Position numbers and translations under genes: made by a program. The notes beneath the pieces were generated by a model. That model saw only the letters and a list, made by a program, of their open reading frames with translations. It did no database searches and had not been told where the DNA came from. From Spartobacteria bacterium UBA695 (lineage in GTDB: Bacteria; Verrucomicrobiota; Verrucomicrobiia; Chthoniobacterales; Chthoniobacteraceae), in the NCBI GenBank assembly GCA_002298145.1, contig DBMP01000017.1, forward strand, positions 92,169-156,168: 64,000 nucleotides of DNA. Direction: 5' to 3'. Below are positions 53,785 to 64,000 of the stretch, piece by piece (within the stretch, counting starts at the first letter, position 1; the number at the start of each line of letters is the position of its first letter).

Positions 53785-56700
53785 ATGCGAAGGATCGCAC
53801 ACCAAAGCGGACGTTCCTTTGCCCTGGCGCTCGCGGGCTTTGTCCTTTGGCTGCTTATGGCAACGGAAGCCTGGGCCAACACGCGGCTGGCCGTGATTGG
53901 TTCGGACGCCGACAGCGACCTTATCGCGCTGCTGACCGCCCGGTTTTCGCAATCGCCCGGCGTGGACTTGGTGGAGCGGGAAGAGATTCAGCGCATCGCC
54001 GCCGAGCACAGTTGCAGGCGCTCGCTTCCCGGGGCGACTTCAAGCAGACCGGGGCGCTACTCCATGCGCAGGGGCTGATCGTCCTGACTCGCGAAACCCG
54101 ATCCAAGCGGCCTGTGGAAATGGCCCGGCTGATTGCCGTGGAGCCCGGGGTGGTCGTGGACGCCATCGCTTTTCCCGTCTCGGACAAAGCGGAATCCGAT
54201 GCGGCGCTCCTTCATGCGAGATTTGGGCCGTTGATTGAGAAAGTCCGTTTGCCATCAGGCCAAAACGCCGTGGCGATTTCGCTGCTCGGGCTCAAGTTCG
54301 ATGTAGATTCCCTCCAAGCCAAAGCCGTGGAAAACCAGCTCAACCGGCTCATATCGGACCGGCTGATCCATGAGCCGGGTTTCTTTGTGTTGGAGCGTTG
54401 GAAAATGGAATCGCTCGTTTGGGAGAAAAGCCTGACGGCTACCCCAGCGCCGTTTTGGACGGGGAGCTATTTGATGGAAGGAGCGATTCACCGGCAGGGG
54501 AAAATGCTGACGCTTGCGGTGCGTCTCAAAAAAGCCGATGCCACCGCAAAGGAAATTCGGCTATCCGGTTCGGAGGAAGATCTGGCGGGCATTGCCGACG
54601 AGCTCGTGAGCCAAATCAAAAAAGAACTCGGCTCGCAAGGGGCGGCGTTGGCGTGGGATAAAACTGCCGAAGCGGAAAATCAGGTCCGCCTCGCCGAATG
54701 GGCCATGGCTAATGACTTGCCTGGCGATGCCGTTTCCGCCGCTGAAAGCGCCGTTGCGCTCGGCTTGGCCGAACCCCGCGTGGAGACGCTCCGGATTCGG
54801 GCCTATTGCATGGTGGCCTACCCGGATGATTTGCTGGTCGGCTCGCATTCCTATGCTCCGGCGAAATTCAAAAAGGAAACGGCGCTGCAAAGTGTTGAAG
54901 CCGCCACCGAGGCGGTGAGGCTCTTAAATTGGTTTACCCAAAAATATTCCACCGTGCCCAAGCCGTGCAACTTTACGCTGGAGCACCCGGAATATCTCGC
55001 GCCTCGTGTTTTGATGATGGCCTTCCGCGTCTTGCGTGGGGCGTACGAAAGCGAAATTTACGTCGAACATCCGGCGGAGGTCGCGGCATTGCGCGCGGAG
55101 GTCCGGCAAGTGGGCGGCCTGCTCCGCCACGCCAAACCGGAGGGGCTTCCTCCCAAGATGGACTATAACGTCAACGCTCCCTACTGGACGGAAACGCCGG
55201 CGGAAACCCTTGCCGTTTACCGGCGTGCGCTCGCACGGCCCATGAGCCCCGCTGGGGTGTTCGGCACACCAGAACATCTCCGGGAGGAGTGGGGGACAAG
55301 ATGGTGCCATTATCCATCTCTTGATAATCCCAAACTGCCCAAAACGCACAGTCCGCTCCTGGTGGCGTGGACGCCAGAGGCGGAAAGGGAGATCCCCGCG
55401 CTTTGGAAAGCGTTTGTCGAGGAACTCAAAAATGCACCCTCACTTCAAACTCAAATTGACGGGCTGATGTTTGAGTATGCGACCACGGAACATCACGCAG
55501 AATTGTTGGGATCCATTCACGATTTAATCTGGAATCACCGCGCCGAAATCTTTGGCCCCGAGAGCCGGATCAAAATCAGCGGGATCCAGAATTCTCTTCG
55601 GGATCACCAAGCCGACAAGGGCTCATCTTTTTCGTTTTCAGCCAAGCTGCTGTGCTATCTTTTGGAACAGCGAGTCAAAACGGATATCTCAACGTGGAGT
55701 GAACTTCTCGATCCCACCCGCAACTGGACCGTTGAAGAGGCGCAAGCCGTGGAACCGTTGATTACTGGATATGAGCAAGCGCTCGCCGCGTCAGCGGATC
55801 AATCGGATCGGGAGCTTTTGCCTCACCTATCGAATTTTCACCACGTGCTTTTGCGCCAGTACCCCGACCTTGTCGCAAAAGAACAGGAACGGCCCGGCGA
55901 AATTTCCGTTGGACATTACTGGAACCTGTTCGCGCAGGATGCGCTGAAAAATATCCCGAGAGATTGCTATATCGAGCAGCCATGTTGGATCCAAGGGCGG
56001 CTCTGGTTTGCGATTGGAGAGGATCGCCGCATTTGCGGTGTCGCCCCCCAGACAAACGATCTCGTGACGTTTCAATGGCCGGAGAATCTTCACCTCGGAG
56101 AGCCGCCCATTGGCAGGGGAGGGCGTTCCTTCGATGTCACATCCACCGCTGTTTATCTTGCGGAACGGGCGGATGTGCTTTGCTATCAGCGCGCTACCGG
56201 TAAATGGAAGCGGTTCGATCTCCCTCCGTCCTTTTACATGGTTCGCGCCCATGGGAACGAGCTTTACCTGCCTTTTCCTCAAAACGAGCAGGGATGCCCC
56301 GTAGTGGGCAGCGGAATGCTGAAACTGACCTCCAGGGATGCCCCCTACGATGTTCTGTTTAGCAGCCGCCGGACGCCCGCCGTGAGCCCGCTGGACGGGA
56401 AATCGGCGAACAAACCGGAGGCCGTTGTGGATGACCGGCAGGGACACGTTTATTTTTCCTGGCTGGACCACACGATCCAAAAGCGGCATGGCTATATTTG
56501 GGAAAGCCAGGTTTATCAATGGTCCGAGGCGCAAAAGAGCTGGGAGAAGGTTTTCTTTACCGGTCGGCGGATTCAACTGAAAGACGAGCGCCCGGGAGCG
56601 TTGATCATGACGGAAGGGATTCGCGGCAGAAGTATGTCTTTTGGCAATTTTGACCAGATCGTATTGCTCAACCCCGACAGCGGCCAATTTGAACTTCTGC

Positions 56701-57146
56701 TTGAAAATCCGGAGGCAAAGCAACATCCCGTGGTGAATGCCCCGCGCTGGGAATTTCCCCAAGCACTCTGCAACGAATTGCCGGGATCAAACCGCCGTCA
56801 CGAAATGGGATGGAATGCGAACGGTTCGCTTTGGATCATTTCCTATGACCAAAAGTATAGCGACTGGAGCGGGGCCAACTATACGTTGTATGCCTTCCTC
56901 CCGGGACAGAAAACGGCCATACAGATTCCGTTGCGGTTTGAGGTTCCAGAGCAGGATAAAAAGGATCTGAAAGGTGTTTTTTCCAACCCCAAATTCCCGG
57001 GTTGCATTGAAAAGCCGGCTCTTTTTTCCAAAGGCGTCTTTGCCACCGAAAATGGGCTCATTATCACGGCTCAGTTGACGCCCGGCTTCTGGTTTCTGCC
57101 TTATTCGGAGATCCCTCAACTCTCCCAACCCGCCGCTTCTCAATGA
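53785..57146 (+). CDS. CsgG-like / propeller paralogue 1, with a 1-nt frameshift near 54009
   Basis: The signal peptide (SFALALAGFVLWLLMATEAWA, residues 11-31) and the CsgG-like domain (TRLAVIGSDADSDLIALLTARFSQSPG, VEREEIQRIAAEH) are in one frame from ATG 53785. The rest, from LQALASRGDFKQTGALLHAQGL to the stop at 57144-57146, is in another. Paralogue 2 reads IQRIAAEHQLHELVSRG at this point. Here GCCGAGCACAGTTGCAGG lacks one C compared with the expected GCACCAG, so a 1-nt deletion after about 54009 explains the shift. The C-terminal half has repeated beta-propeller-like blocks (SGQFELLLENPEAKQHP, SSRRTPAVSPLDGKS, VYQWSEAQKSWEKV). The gap between the two frames may be a sequencing error or a true inactivation. 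Confidence 0.75.
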
Positions 57147-58351
57147 AATCCCGCCTTCTCCTGCTGACTTTTCTGCTATTAAGCCTGGCCGATGGATGGG
57201 CCGCGCCGCGCCTTGCCATTCTCGCTGACGAAGGTTCCCAGCCTCTGGCCGACCTTCTGAGCGCCGGGTTTTCGCAATCGCAGGGAATCGAGATGGTCGA
57301 ACGGTTGGAAATTCAGCGTATTGCCGCCGAGCATCAGTTGCACGAACTCGTCTCCCGGGGGCATTTTCAAAGAACCGGCGCGTTTCTCCATGCTCAAGGG
57401 CTGATCGTCCTGACCTGCGATGCCCATTCCAAACCGGCGATGGAAGCGGCCCGGCTGATTGCCGTCGAACAGGGCGTGGTGATCGATACGATAAGCCTTC
57501 CCGTTTCCCAAAAAGCGGATTCGGATGCGGCGGCGATCCAGGCGAGGTTTCAGCCTTTGCTAGGCAAAATCCAGATGCAGCCGGGTCAAAACGCCGTGGC
57601 GATTTCGCTGCTCGGGCTCAAGTTTGATGTCGATTCCCTTCAAGCCAAAGTCGTGGAAAACCAGCTCAACCGGCTCACGGCTGACCGGCTGATCCATGAG
57701 CCGGGTTTCTTTGTGTTGGAGCGCTGGAAAATGGAATCGCTCGCTTGGGAGAAAAGCCTGACGGCTACCCCAGCGCCGTTTTGGACGGGGAGCTATTTGA
57801 TGGAAGGATCGATTCACCGGCAGGGGAAAACGCTGACGCTTGCGGTGTATCTTAAAAAAGCCGATGCCAGCAGAATCGAATTTCAGCTTTCCGGGTCCGA
57901 AGAAAACCTCGGTGCGATGGCCGATGGGATAGCGACGAAGCTCAGGGCGGAACTGGGAATGCAGGGCGCTGTGGCGTTGCCTTGGGATAAAATCGCTGAA
58001 GCGGAAAACTTCGCACGGCTTGCCGAATGGGCCATGGTGAATCAACTCCCCGGCGAGGCCATTTCCGCTGCCAATAGCGCGGCGGCGCTGGGCCTCGAAA
58101 CGCCGCGGGTGACTGCTGTTGGATTGCTGAATGCCATCCGGGTTTGCAGTTCCGCGCCACAGACGCCATCGTTTCTGCCCAACCTGCTTGGCTACATGCT
58201 GGATGCGCGTACAAAAACCGACATTCTTACGTGGGACGCATTTCTTCCCGGCAACCAGAAGTGGACGGAGGAGGACGCAAAGTTGTTGGAACCTAAGCTG
58301 ACCGCGATGGAGCAATCGCTTCCCTCCAATCCGCCTTGCGTGGCGCAAAAA
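57143..58351 (+). pseudogene. CsgG-like / propeller paralogue 2, 5' part (broken by inversion)
   Basis: Starts ATGA-overlapped with paralogue 1 (57143). Signal peptide MKSRLLLLTFLLLSLADGWA, then LSAGFSQSQGIEMVERLEIQRIAAEHQLHEL. The first about 400 residues match paralogue 1 closely (QNAVAISLLGLKFDVDSLQAK, FFVLERWKMESL, FWTGSYLMEG). At 58347-58351 (AAAAA) the sequence leaves homology. Reading on through 58657 gives only antisense material. The matching 3' part is found on the minus strand at 58703-60000. Confidence 0.8.
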
Positions 58352-58706
58352 GGGCGGAACCGATCACCACGCCCGGCTCCGCCGCCGTCAGTCGCACGGA
58401 CAGGATTTCGCTTTTGTCGACGGTTTCCTTGCCCAAAATCAAGAGGCCGTTTGCGTGCAGCAGCGAGGAAATGGAAAGCTGCTCCTGCAAATTACCCGCT
58501 TTTGAAAGTGCGTGTTCACGAAGAATGCGGTCCACCTCCGGCCGCTCTACCAAAGCAATTCCATCGGTTTGGGAAAGGATCGATGTCAGGATCGGCTCCA
58601 GCTCTTCGGTTGCAGCGGTGTTCAGAATGGCAATCCGCACCGTTTCCGCGTGGATAGCCACGGCCAAAAACAGCAGAAAAACCAGCGGGAGGAAACGGGA
58701 TTTCAT
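58352..58706 (-). pseudogene. CsgG-like / propeller paralogue 3, 5' part (inverted)
   Basis: ATG 58706, signal peptide MKSRFLPLVFLLFLAVAIHA, then the CsgG-type segment LTSILSQTDGIALVERPEVDRILREH and SSLLHANGLLILGKETVD. It ends at the A-tract after GSALF. Its start overlaps the stop of the minus-strand 3' part of paralogue 2 (ATGA at 58703-58706), like other joints in this operon. The missing 3' part is on the plus strand from 60001. Confidence 0.8.
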
Positions 58707-60000
58707 CGGGCAACGGCGGGTTGGGAAAGTTGGGGGATTTCCGCGTAAGGCAGGAACCAAAAACCAGGAGACATTTGCGCCGTAATGACAAGCCCTTGGG
58801 GCGTCGCAAAAAGCCCGTTGTCGGCCAGCAGCGGCCGATCAAGATTCGCCCCGCGCTGCTTGCTCCATTTTTGATCCTCTTCCGATAAAGTAAAGCGCAG
58901 CGGAATCTGCACCGCTGTTTTGCGACCGGGCACGAAGGCGAATAGCAGATACTCAGAGCCGTTGTTCTCGCCGAGCTTCTTGTCATAGGCCAGCACCCAT
59001 AGCGTTCCGTTGTACCAGGCCATTTCATGGAAGCGGACCGCATTGGGGAGAATCCGGCATAGCTCCGGCGGGAAATCCCAGCGCGCGGGCGGTTTCAGCG
59101 GATGCTGTTCCGCATCGGGATTTTCCAGCAAAAGCTCGAACTTCCCGGTCTCAGGGTTCAACAGCACGATCTGCTCGAACCGTGCATAACCATACATGCT
59201 TAACCCGTCGGGCGGGTTCCCCCGGGTCATGATGAGCGCCCCCGGGCGCTCGTCCTTGAGGCGAATACCCCGGACGGAGGAAAACACTTTCTCCCATTCC
59301 TTTCCCTCCGAGGACCACCGGTAGACCTGGCTCTCCGAGCGAAGGCCGGGCGAAACGGTGCGATCCGGAATATCCCACCACCAAAAATAGACGTTCCCTT
59401 TTCGGTCCTCAAACATCCCCTGGGGCGTATTTTTGGACCTGCCGTCCAGCAGATTGACCGGGGGCGTCCGGCGGCTGCTAATGAGCACGTCGCAGGAATC
59501 ATCGGTTGCGTTGAGTTTTAACAAGCCGCCGCCTTTATCGGGGCTATTGGAGCCAAGGGCCGGAAAGGTTGCATATAGCCCCGAGGCAAGCGCCCGCACG
59601 ATGAACGAGTCCACGGGAAGAGCCCACCGTTTCGATTCTCCAGAAATACGATCCACCTGAAGCACCGTGGACCCGCTTTTGTATAGAATATGCTTCGTTG
59701 TGATCTCAACAGGCCGCATCTCATGCGGATTTTCAAGATCAACAACGTCTAGGGAAAAGGGGGCGATCCCGCACAAATGATCCCGCCCCCGGTGCCCCGT
59801 TGTAAACCAAAGTTTGCCCTCGCGCCACCCCTGCCATGCGATATCGGAATCCTTGGGGACCGCACTCAAGGCCGGTTGCGTTTGGGTGTTCCAGAAATGG
59901 CCAACCGCGATCTCTCCCGGCCGGGGAACCACTTGCGGAGCCAGCACGGGATATTGACGCCAAATCGAGTTATGAACGGAGGCGAGCTTATCGCGCAGTC
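58703..60000 (-). pseudogene. CsgG-like / propeller paralogue 2, 3' part (inverted)
   Basis: The minus-strand frame runs from the T-tract to a stop at 58703. From 59947 (ATG) it is 414 residues. Just upstream in the same frame it reads LRDKLASVHNSIWRQYPVLAPQ, which aligns to paralogue 1's LLPHLSNFHHVLLRQYPDLVAKE. Shared blocks include RPGEIAVGHFW, ISSRRTPPVNLLDGRS, SQVYRWSSEGKEWEKVF and SPGFWFLPYAEIPQLSQPA, which match the end of paralogue 1. Confidence 0.8.
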
Positions 60001-62400
60001 TTTTTTCATCTTGATTGGGATCCCGAAAGCCTGGCGCAGGATATCGTGTCGCGGTTTACGCCGTTGCTGCGCAAGCTCAATGTTAAGCGCGAAGAGGCCG
60101 TGCCGATTTCGCTGCTGCGTCTGCGCTGTTCCGTCAAAACGCCGGAAACGCAAACGCTGGAAAATCAGCTCGCGTTTCTCTTCACCAACCGGCTGATCGC
60201 GCAGCCGGAGTTCTTTGTGCTGGAACGGTGGCGGCTGGGCGACGCACTTTTGGAGAAAGAGTTGGCCCACTCCGATGAGGGCGGATTTTGGAACGGTGCT
60301 TACCTTGTGGACGGCGAGATCGAGGCATCCGGCACGGTTCCCATGAAGGTGAACGTCAAGGTTTTCGCCCGCTCCCCGGAAGGCAAAGAAGTTCAAACCA
60401 TCGAAGCGCAAGGGGAGGGGGGCCAACTGCCAGAACTGGCCGCCCTGCTGGCCTCGAAGGTTGCCTCGCTGATTGCAAAGCAACCCATTCCAGCGACAAG
60501 CTGGATGCCTGAGAAGGAGAGCCATGAATACGTGCGCGAGGCGGAATGGGCCTTGCAGGGCAATCTCCTGCCCATCGCTCGCGCGGCATTGGAATCGAGC
60601 GGAGCCTTGGGCAATCACGAACGGGATTATTTTCGGCTGGGCGCGAATATCTATAGTGAACTGGTCAATCGTGCGCATGAAAGGGATCTGCGCAAAAACC
60701 CTGAACCAATCCGCCACGCCCAACTGGCCCTGGATAGCTACGAGCGCTTCCTGGCCGCGCCGGCTCCCTCGCCAACGACGGATGGCAAGCCGAAACACTG
60801 GACCCAGTCCTTCAGGGAAAATCGCGAGTACGTCGCCATGGACGTTCTCAATACGGCTTCGGATGTATTGCGCGACGCGTTTAACCAGGGGCTTCGAACG
60901 GACCCGACGATTGCCGATATCCGGAGCCGGTCGCGCGAGTTGTTTGCGACCATCATGGCGTGGAAGTGTCAGTTTCTCAATCGCTCGGGAGCGCCTCATA
61001 TTAACGCTGCGGCCTCCTACCCTTATTGGTACGATACTCCCGCCGATGCCCTGGGTGCCTGCCGTAAACTCCTGGCCGCACAGCCGCCGGAGGTTTCCGT
61101 GGGGCACATGGACCGGCTGCGTTACGCCTTGCTGCGTTGCGATGTCTCCGGCCTGGGGATGAATACTTACAGCCCCGTGTGGGATGTCAGAAACATTCCC
61201 CATCTGGTCGGTTGGAGCGGGCAAACGCCTGAAAACTGCGCCACGCTCTGGCGGGATTTCATTGGCACACTCCTGGCGTCCCCCGATGTGGGCGAACAAT
61301 CCGATGGAATGCTGCTTCAGATTGTGGATGAAAAAGCGGCCAGCCCGGCGCATTTGCAGACGGCGCTCGAAAAATTATGGAATTACCGGGAGCAACTTCT
61401 GGCGCAACACAAAATCGGTCCGGTAGTCGCCACGCTCGACGCCTATTTGCAGCGGAACACCAAGCCGGGCCCGGATCAACCCTCCGCTGGATTCGACCAC
61501 GCTTACCGGCTGCGCTGGCTGCTTTACTTTTTGGAACATTCAAAAGATGAAGATGTGAATTTGCTGGCGCTATGGGCGCAGGATGACTTCACCGAACAAG
61601 AAGCGGACCGCGTTTGCAAAGCGTTGCGAGGCTATCGCGAGCGGGCATCCGGTTCCAACTTCCTCAGAGCCTGCCAGGAAATTGAAAACAACTGGCTCGA
61701 TCGCTATCCCAACATCCGACCCACGCCGCCGCCGGGAACTTTGCGGGTGACGCAATTTTTTCCCATTCCGGAGCTGTTGGAGGCAAAGGCTGCCAAGTGG
61801 GCGGTTCAAATCGCGCCTTGGGGAGACAAACTCTGGCTCTGCGTGACCACCAATGGGAACGCTTGCCGGGGGGCTCTTTATGGAGTCGCGTTATCGGACT
61901 TCAAGCGTAGCGATGCCATCGAGCTTCCGCCCTCCATGCCGATGCAGTTCAAGTCGTTCGATTATGACAACTTTGATGTGGGCGAGCGGGCCTTCTACTA
62001 TCGGGCGTATGGCCAGGTGTCTCGGTATGATCGCGGTAAGCAGCTTTGGACCGCCATCACCTTGCCCGGCGACCGCGGCGGATGGGGATGGTCGGAGATT
62101 CTTCCCGAAGGGGACGACTTTTTTATAGGCCGCTCCTCCAATATGAGCCAGGACCACGTCTCGGGCGTTTGGAAATGGATCGCCGCCACAGGTGAATTCG
62201 AGACCATCTCCAGCAGTCGGCGGCGGCCCGCGCAAAACAAACTCGATGATTGCGGCGGCTATGGTAGCACGGACGTCTTTCGCGGCCCGCAAGGTCAACT
62301 GGCCGTCCGCGCCACCGGCTTATCCTATTTATACAATGCCGGGAGTGCCCAATGGGAACCGATTCCCGGCGTGGGTGGTAAAGAGGTTCACCTTACCTGG
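60001..62400 (+). pseudogene. CsgG-like / propeller paralogue 3, 3' part (truncated)
   Basis: From 60001 the plus frame (FFHLDWDPESLAQDIVSRFTPLLRKLN) continues paralogue 3: FFVLERWRLGDALLEKEL, WALQGNLLPIARAALESSGAL and propeller blocks (VSRYDRGKQLWTAITLPG, ISSSRRRPAQNKLD, PGVGGKEVHLTW). After about 62400 the homology stops and another frame with TPR-like sequence takes over, so the 3' end is missing. With its 5' part (58352-58706) the gene would encode over 900 residues. The 945-residue open frame beginning at 59836 includes about 55 antisense residues and is not the natural N-terminus. Confidence 0.75.
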
Positions 62401-62402
62401 CA

Positions 62403-63866
62403 TGGCGGCTCGACAACGACGCGACCATTCAGCCGGAACCGCAACTTGATCCCTATAACGGCTTTTCCCGAACCTTGCCGCCTGCGCCCAAAACCATGCT
62501 CGTGGAATTGGAAAAGCGCGCCAGCACCGCCCAAGGCTCCATCCGGGGCCAGTGGCTCTACTTGCGCGGCGCGGTTGCTTTCCACTATGGCGACAAAGTG
62601 GACGCGCAAACATGGTTTGAAAAAGTGCTCGCTGAATTCCCTGACCATCCCCGGGCCGAAACGGCTCTTTTGATGAAGGGGCGGTGTCTGCTCTCTGCTT
62701 CCCGCGCCCCGGGCTATGACTTTGACGAACGCACCAAAGACGGGAGCTTGCGCGATGCCGCCCAAGCGGCATTCGATGCATACCTCAAGAAGTATCCCGA
62801 AGGCCGCTTCGCCTCCGACGCGAAGGGTTGGCTGGGCGGCCTCGCTTGGGATGCCGAGGATTACCTCGGTTCACTGGAGTGGTATATCCGGCAAGCAGAG
62901 ACGCCCGATCATCCCGAAGTGCTCAAATCCGTCGTACTGATGATCGAGAAAACGTTGCGGCGGCTGGCCGCGACCGAAGATGCGGAAAAGCGCAAGGCTG
63001 CTTTTGCTCTCGTCGCGGCCCACCCACAGGTGGCGATGGGGATGCTTTACCTTGTACTTGGATCCCCAGACGCGGCATTCCGTTTTCAATACCCGGAAGA
63101 CCGCGAAACGCCGTCCATGCTGACGGACAAAATTCGTAAATGGAGGCAAACGCTCCTACCCGAGCTGGCTGCCGCCGTGGCCGCGCAACAACCCGCCTAT
63201 CAATCCGAAGCCTGGCATCCCCGCTATCTCGCACTCCTCGTCCACGCAGCCAGTAACGCAGGAAAGCATGACGAAGCACTGCGCATTGCCGCGCTTGATC
63301 CCCAGCCCGAGGCTAGCGAAGACCTCAGCTTTGCCAAGGCTGTCGCTCTCCAGCGTGCGGGAAAGACAGCGGAGGCTATCGCGCAATACCGCCTGCTTCT
63401 CAAAAAATTCCCCGGCCATTATCCTCCCGGTGTGCCCGCTGCCATTCGGGAAAGGGGCGGCCATTACTATAATCCTCACCAGGAAAATCCGCTGGGCGAC
63501 GCCGCCCGGATCCGCCTAGCCATCGCTCTGCGCGACAACCACCAGACAGGACTTGCGTTGTTGGAATTAAAAGCCTTGCAAGTCGAGCAGGGCGAAAAAA
63601 CCTACGAAGAACCGTTCCGATTTTTGGCCGACTATACCTTCGCCTTCACTGACTCGGGCATCTATCCCAGCCTCTCCAATGCGGAACCGGAGCAGATCGC
63701 GCAGTTGACCGACACGTTACGCCATTTTGCTCCATTACCGGAGTTGGCGGCAGCGGCAGAGAAGACGGACGATCAAGCGTTTGCGTGGGATTTACGGGCG
63801 CTCATCGCCAAACGCGCATTGGCTCGCGAGGACTTCCTGACGGCGCGGCAGATGATGAGCGCGGCT
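62403..63866 (+). pseudogene. 5'-truncated TPR-repeat protein gene
   Basis: An open frame with no natural start (first in-frame ATG 62496) reads WRLDNDATIQPEPQLDPY, then TPR-like helices: QWLYLRGAVAFHYGDKVDAQTWFEKVLAEFPDHPRAE, AAFDAYLKKYPEGRFASDAKGWLGGLAWDAEDYLGSLEWY and AKAVALQRAGKTAEAIAQYRLLLKKFPG. About 480 residues with no stop up to the window end. It joins paralogue 3 abruptly upstream and, from about 63866, runs into transposase-like sequence in another frame. The natural 5' and 3' ends are therefore both lost. Function unknown; TPR domains mediate protein contacts. Confidence 0.6.
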
Positions 63867-63867
63867 C

Positions 63868-64000
63868 AGTACGGTCCGGCGCATCCGCAGCGTGCCCATC
63901 GGGCTCAAAGAGACGGTGCTGGTGGTGGAAGTGCCCCAATGTTATTGCCCGGCCTGCCAGAAGAGCTTCGAGGTCTCCCCCCCTTTGCTCGAGCCTACGT
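63868..64000 (+). mobile_element. ISL3-family transposase fragment (zinc-finger part)
   Basis: In the frame GTC CGG CGC ATC the sequence reads VRRIRSVPIGLKETVLVVEV, then PQCYCPACQKSFEVSPP. This is the N-terminal zinc-ribbon region of ISL3-type transposases (CxxC with the RIRSVP block). The first cysteine pair and the IS end are missing at its left junction, and the window ends before the catalytic core. It is probably an insertion that broke the TPR gene. Confidence 0.7.

Larger units (their letters stand above)
58352..60000. other. 1.65-kb inverted segment with A/T-tract ends
   Basis: Left end GCGC-AAAAA-GGGCGG (A5 at 58347-58351), right end GTC-TTTTTT-CATC (T6 at 60001-60006). Reversing the segment joins paralogue 2 as CAA AAA AGA CTG (QKRLRDKLASVHN) and paralogue 3 as GCC CTT TTT CAT (ALFHLDWDP). 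Both are in frame with the correct A/T count (6 and 5). No recombinase gene or long inverted repeats flank it. It is therefore a recent inversion, a microhomology event, or an assembly error. Confidence 0.8.

Noticed and set aside
59866..61353. Antisense open frame (495 aa) over paralogue 3
   Set aside because: The plus strand shows homology to paralogues 1 and 2 over this stretch; the antisense translation does not.

Overview
The window looks like a chromosomal piece of a Verrucomicrobiota bacterium (Verrucomicrobiae or Spartobacteria side; class not settled). The evidence is two complete sets of the four pseudopilin-like genes known as the Verru_Chthon cassette (order D-B-C-A). Each set lies downstream of a large autotransporter-type beta-strand-repeat protein with a C-terminal PEP-CTERM sorting tail. 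Around them are many secreted glycoside hydrolases, sialate O-acetylesterases and beta-helix proteins. No exosortase gene is visible here, so PEP-CTERM processing must be encoded elsewhere.

Layout. 1-2.5 kb: 3' part of recQ, tRNA-Phe and a decayed MBL-fold exonuclease gene. 2.5-7.75 kb (minus): a GH38 alpha-mannosidase, HAD phosphatase and Gfo/Idh/MocA oxidoreductase operon. 7.97-16.7 kb (plus): a large secreted glycosidase-like protein, PEP-CTERM protein 1, a CBM9-like protein and a sialate O-acetylesterase. 16.9-23.8 kb: cassette 1 plus a 224-aa secreted protein. 24-28.3 kb: decayed genes (a sialate esterase with a 10-nt deletion, and 3' halves of an MFS transporter and an AraC regulator facing each other across a deletion) and about 1 kb without genes. 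28.3-38.2 kb: a LacI regulator, a GDSL esterase, two GH110-like beta-helix enzymes, an AraC regulator, another beta-helix protein and a GH4 glycosidase. 38.3-48.2 kb: PEP-CTERM protein 2 and cassette 2. 48.2-50.5 kb: a broken integrase and small or unknown genes. 50.9-62.4 kb: an ECF sigma / anti-sigma operon running into a CsgG-like protein and three large paralogues (CsgG-like N-terminus, beta-propeller-like C-terminus). 62.4-64 kb: a 5'-truncated TPR gene fused to an ISL3-type transposase fragment at the window edge.

Three sets of repeated regulatory sequence tie the genes together. (a) An 18-bp core, ATTGCTTAAYCGTTAGAT, occurs upstream of lacI, of the GH110/GDSL operon and of PEP-CTERM protein 2 plus cassette 2. 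(b) A 42-bp block with CAACAT half-sites 20 bp apart lies upstream of the second GH110/beta-helix pair (divergent from araC) and of the GH4 gene. (c) A 33-bp block lies upstream of the GH38 operon, upstream of the oxidoreductase and between the large glycosidase and PEP-CTERM protein 1. My main inference is that each PEP-CTERM/pseudopilin module is co-regulated with a neighbouring set of glycan-degrading enzymes, so the two modules form parallel glycan-use loci with a dedicated surface structure.

The second notable region is the CsgG-propeller array. A 1.65-kb segment (about 58352-60000) is inverted between two paralogues, with A5/T6 tracts at its ends. Flipping it back on paper restores both genes in frame, including an ATGA start/stop overlap like others in the operon. 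It could be a recent accident, a switch or an assembly artefact.
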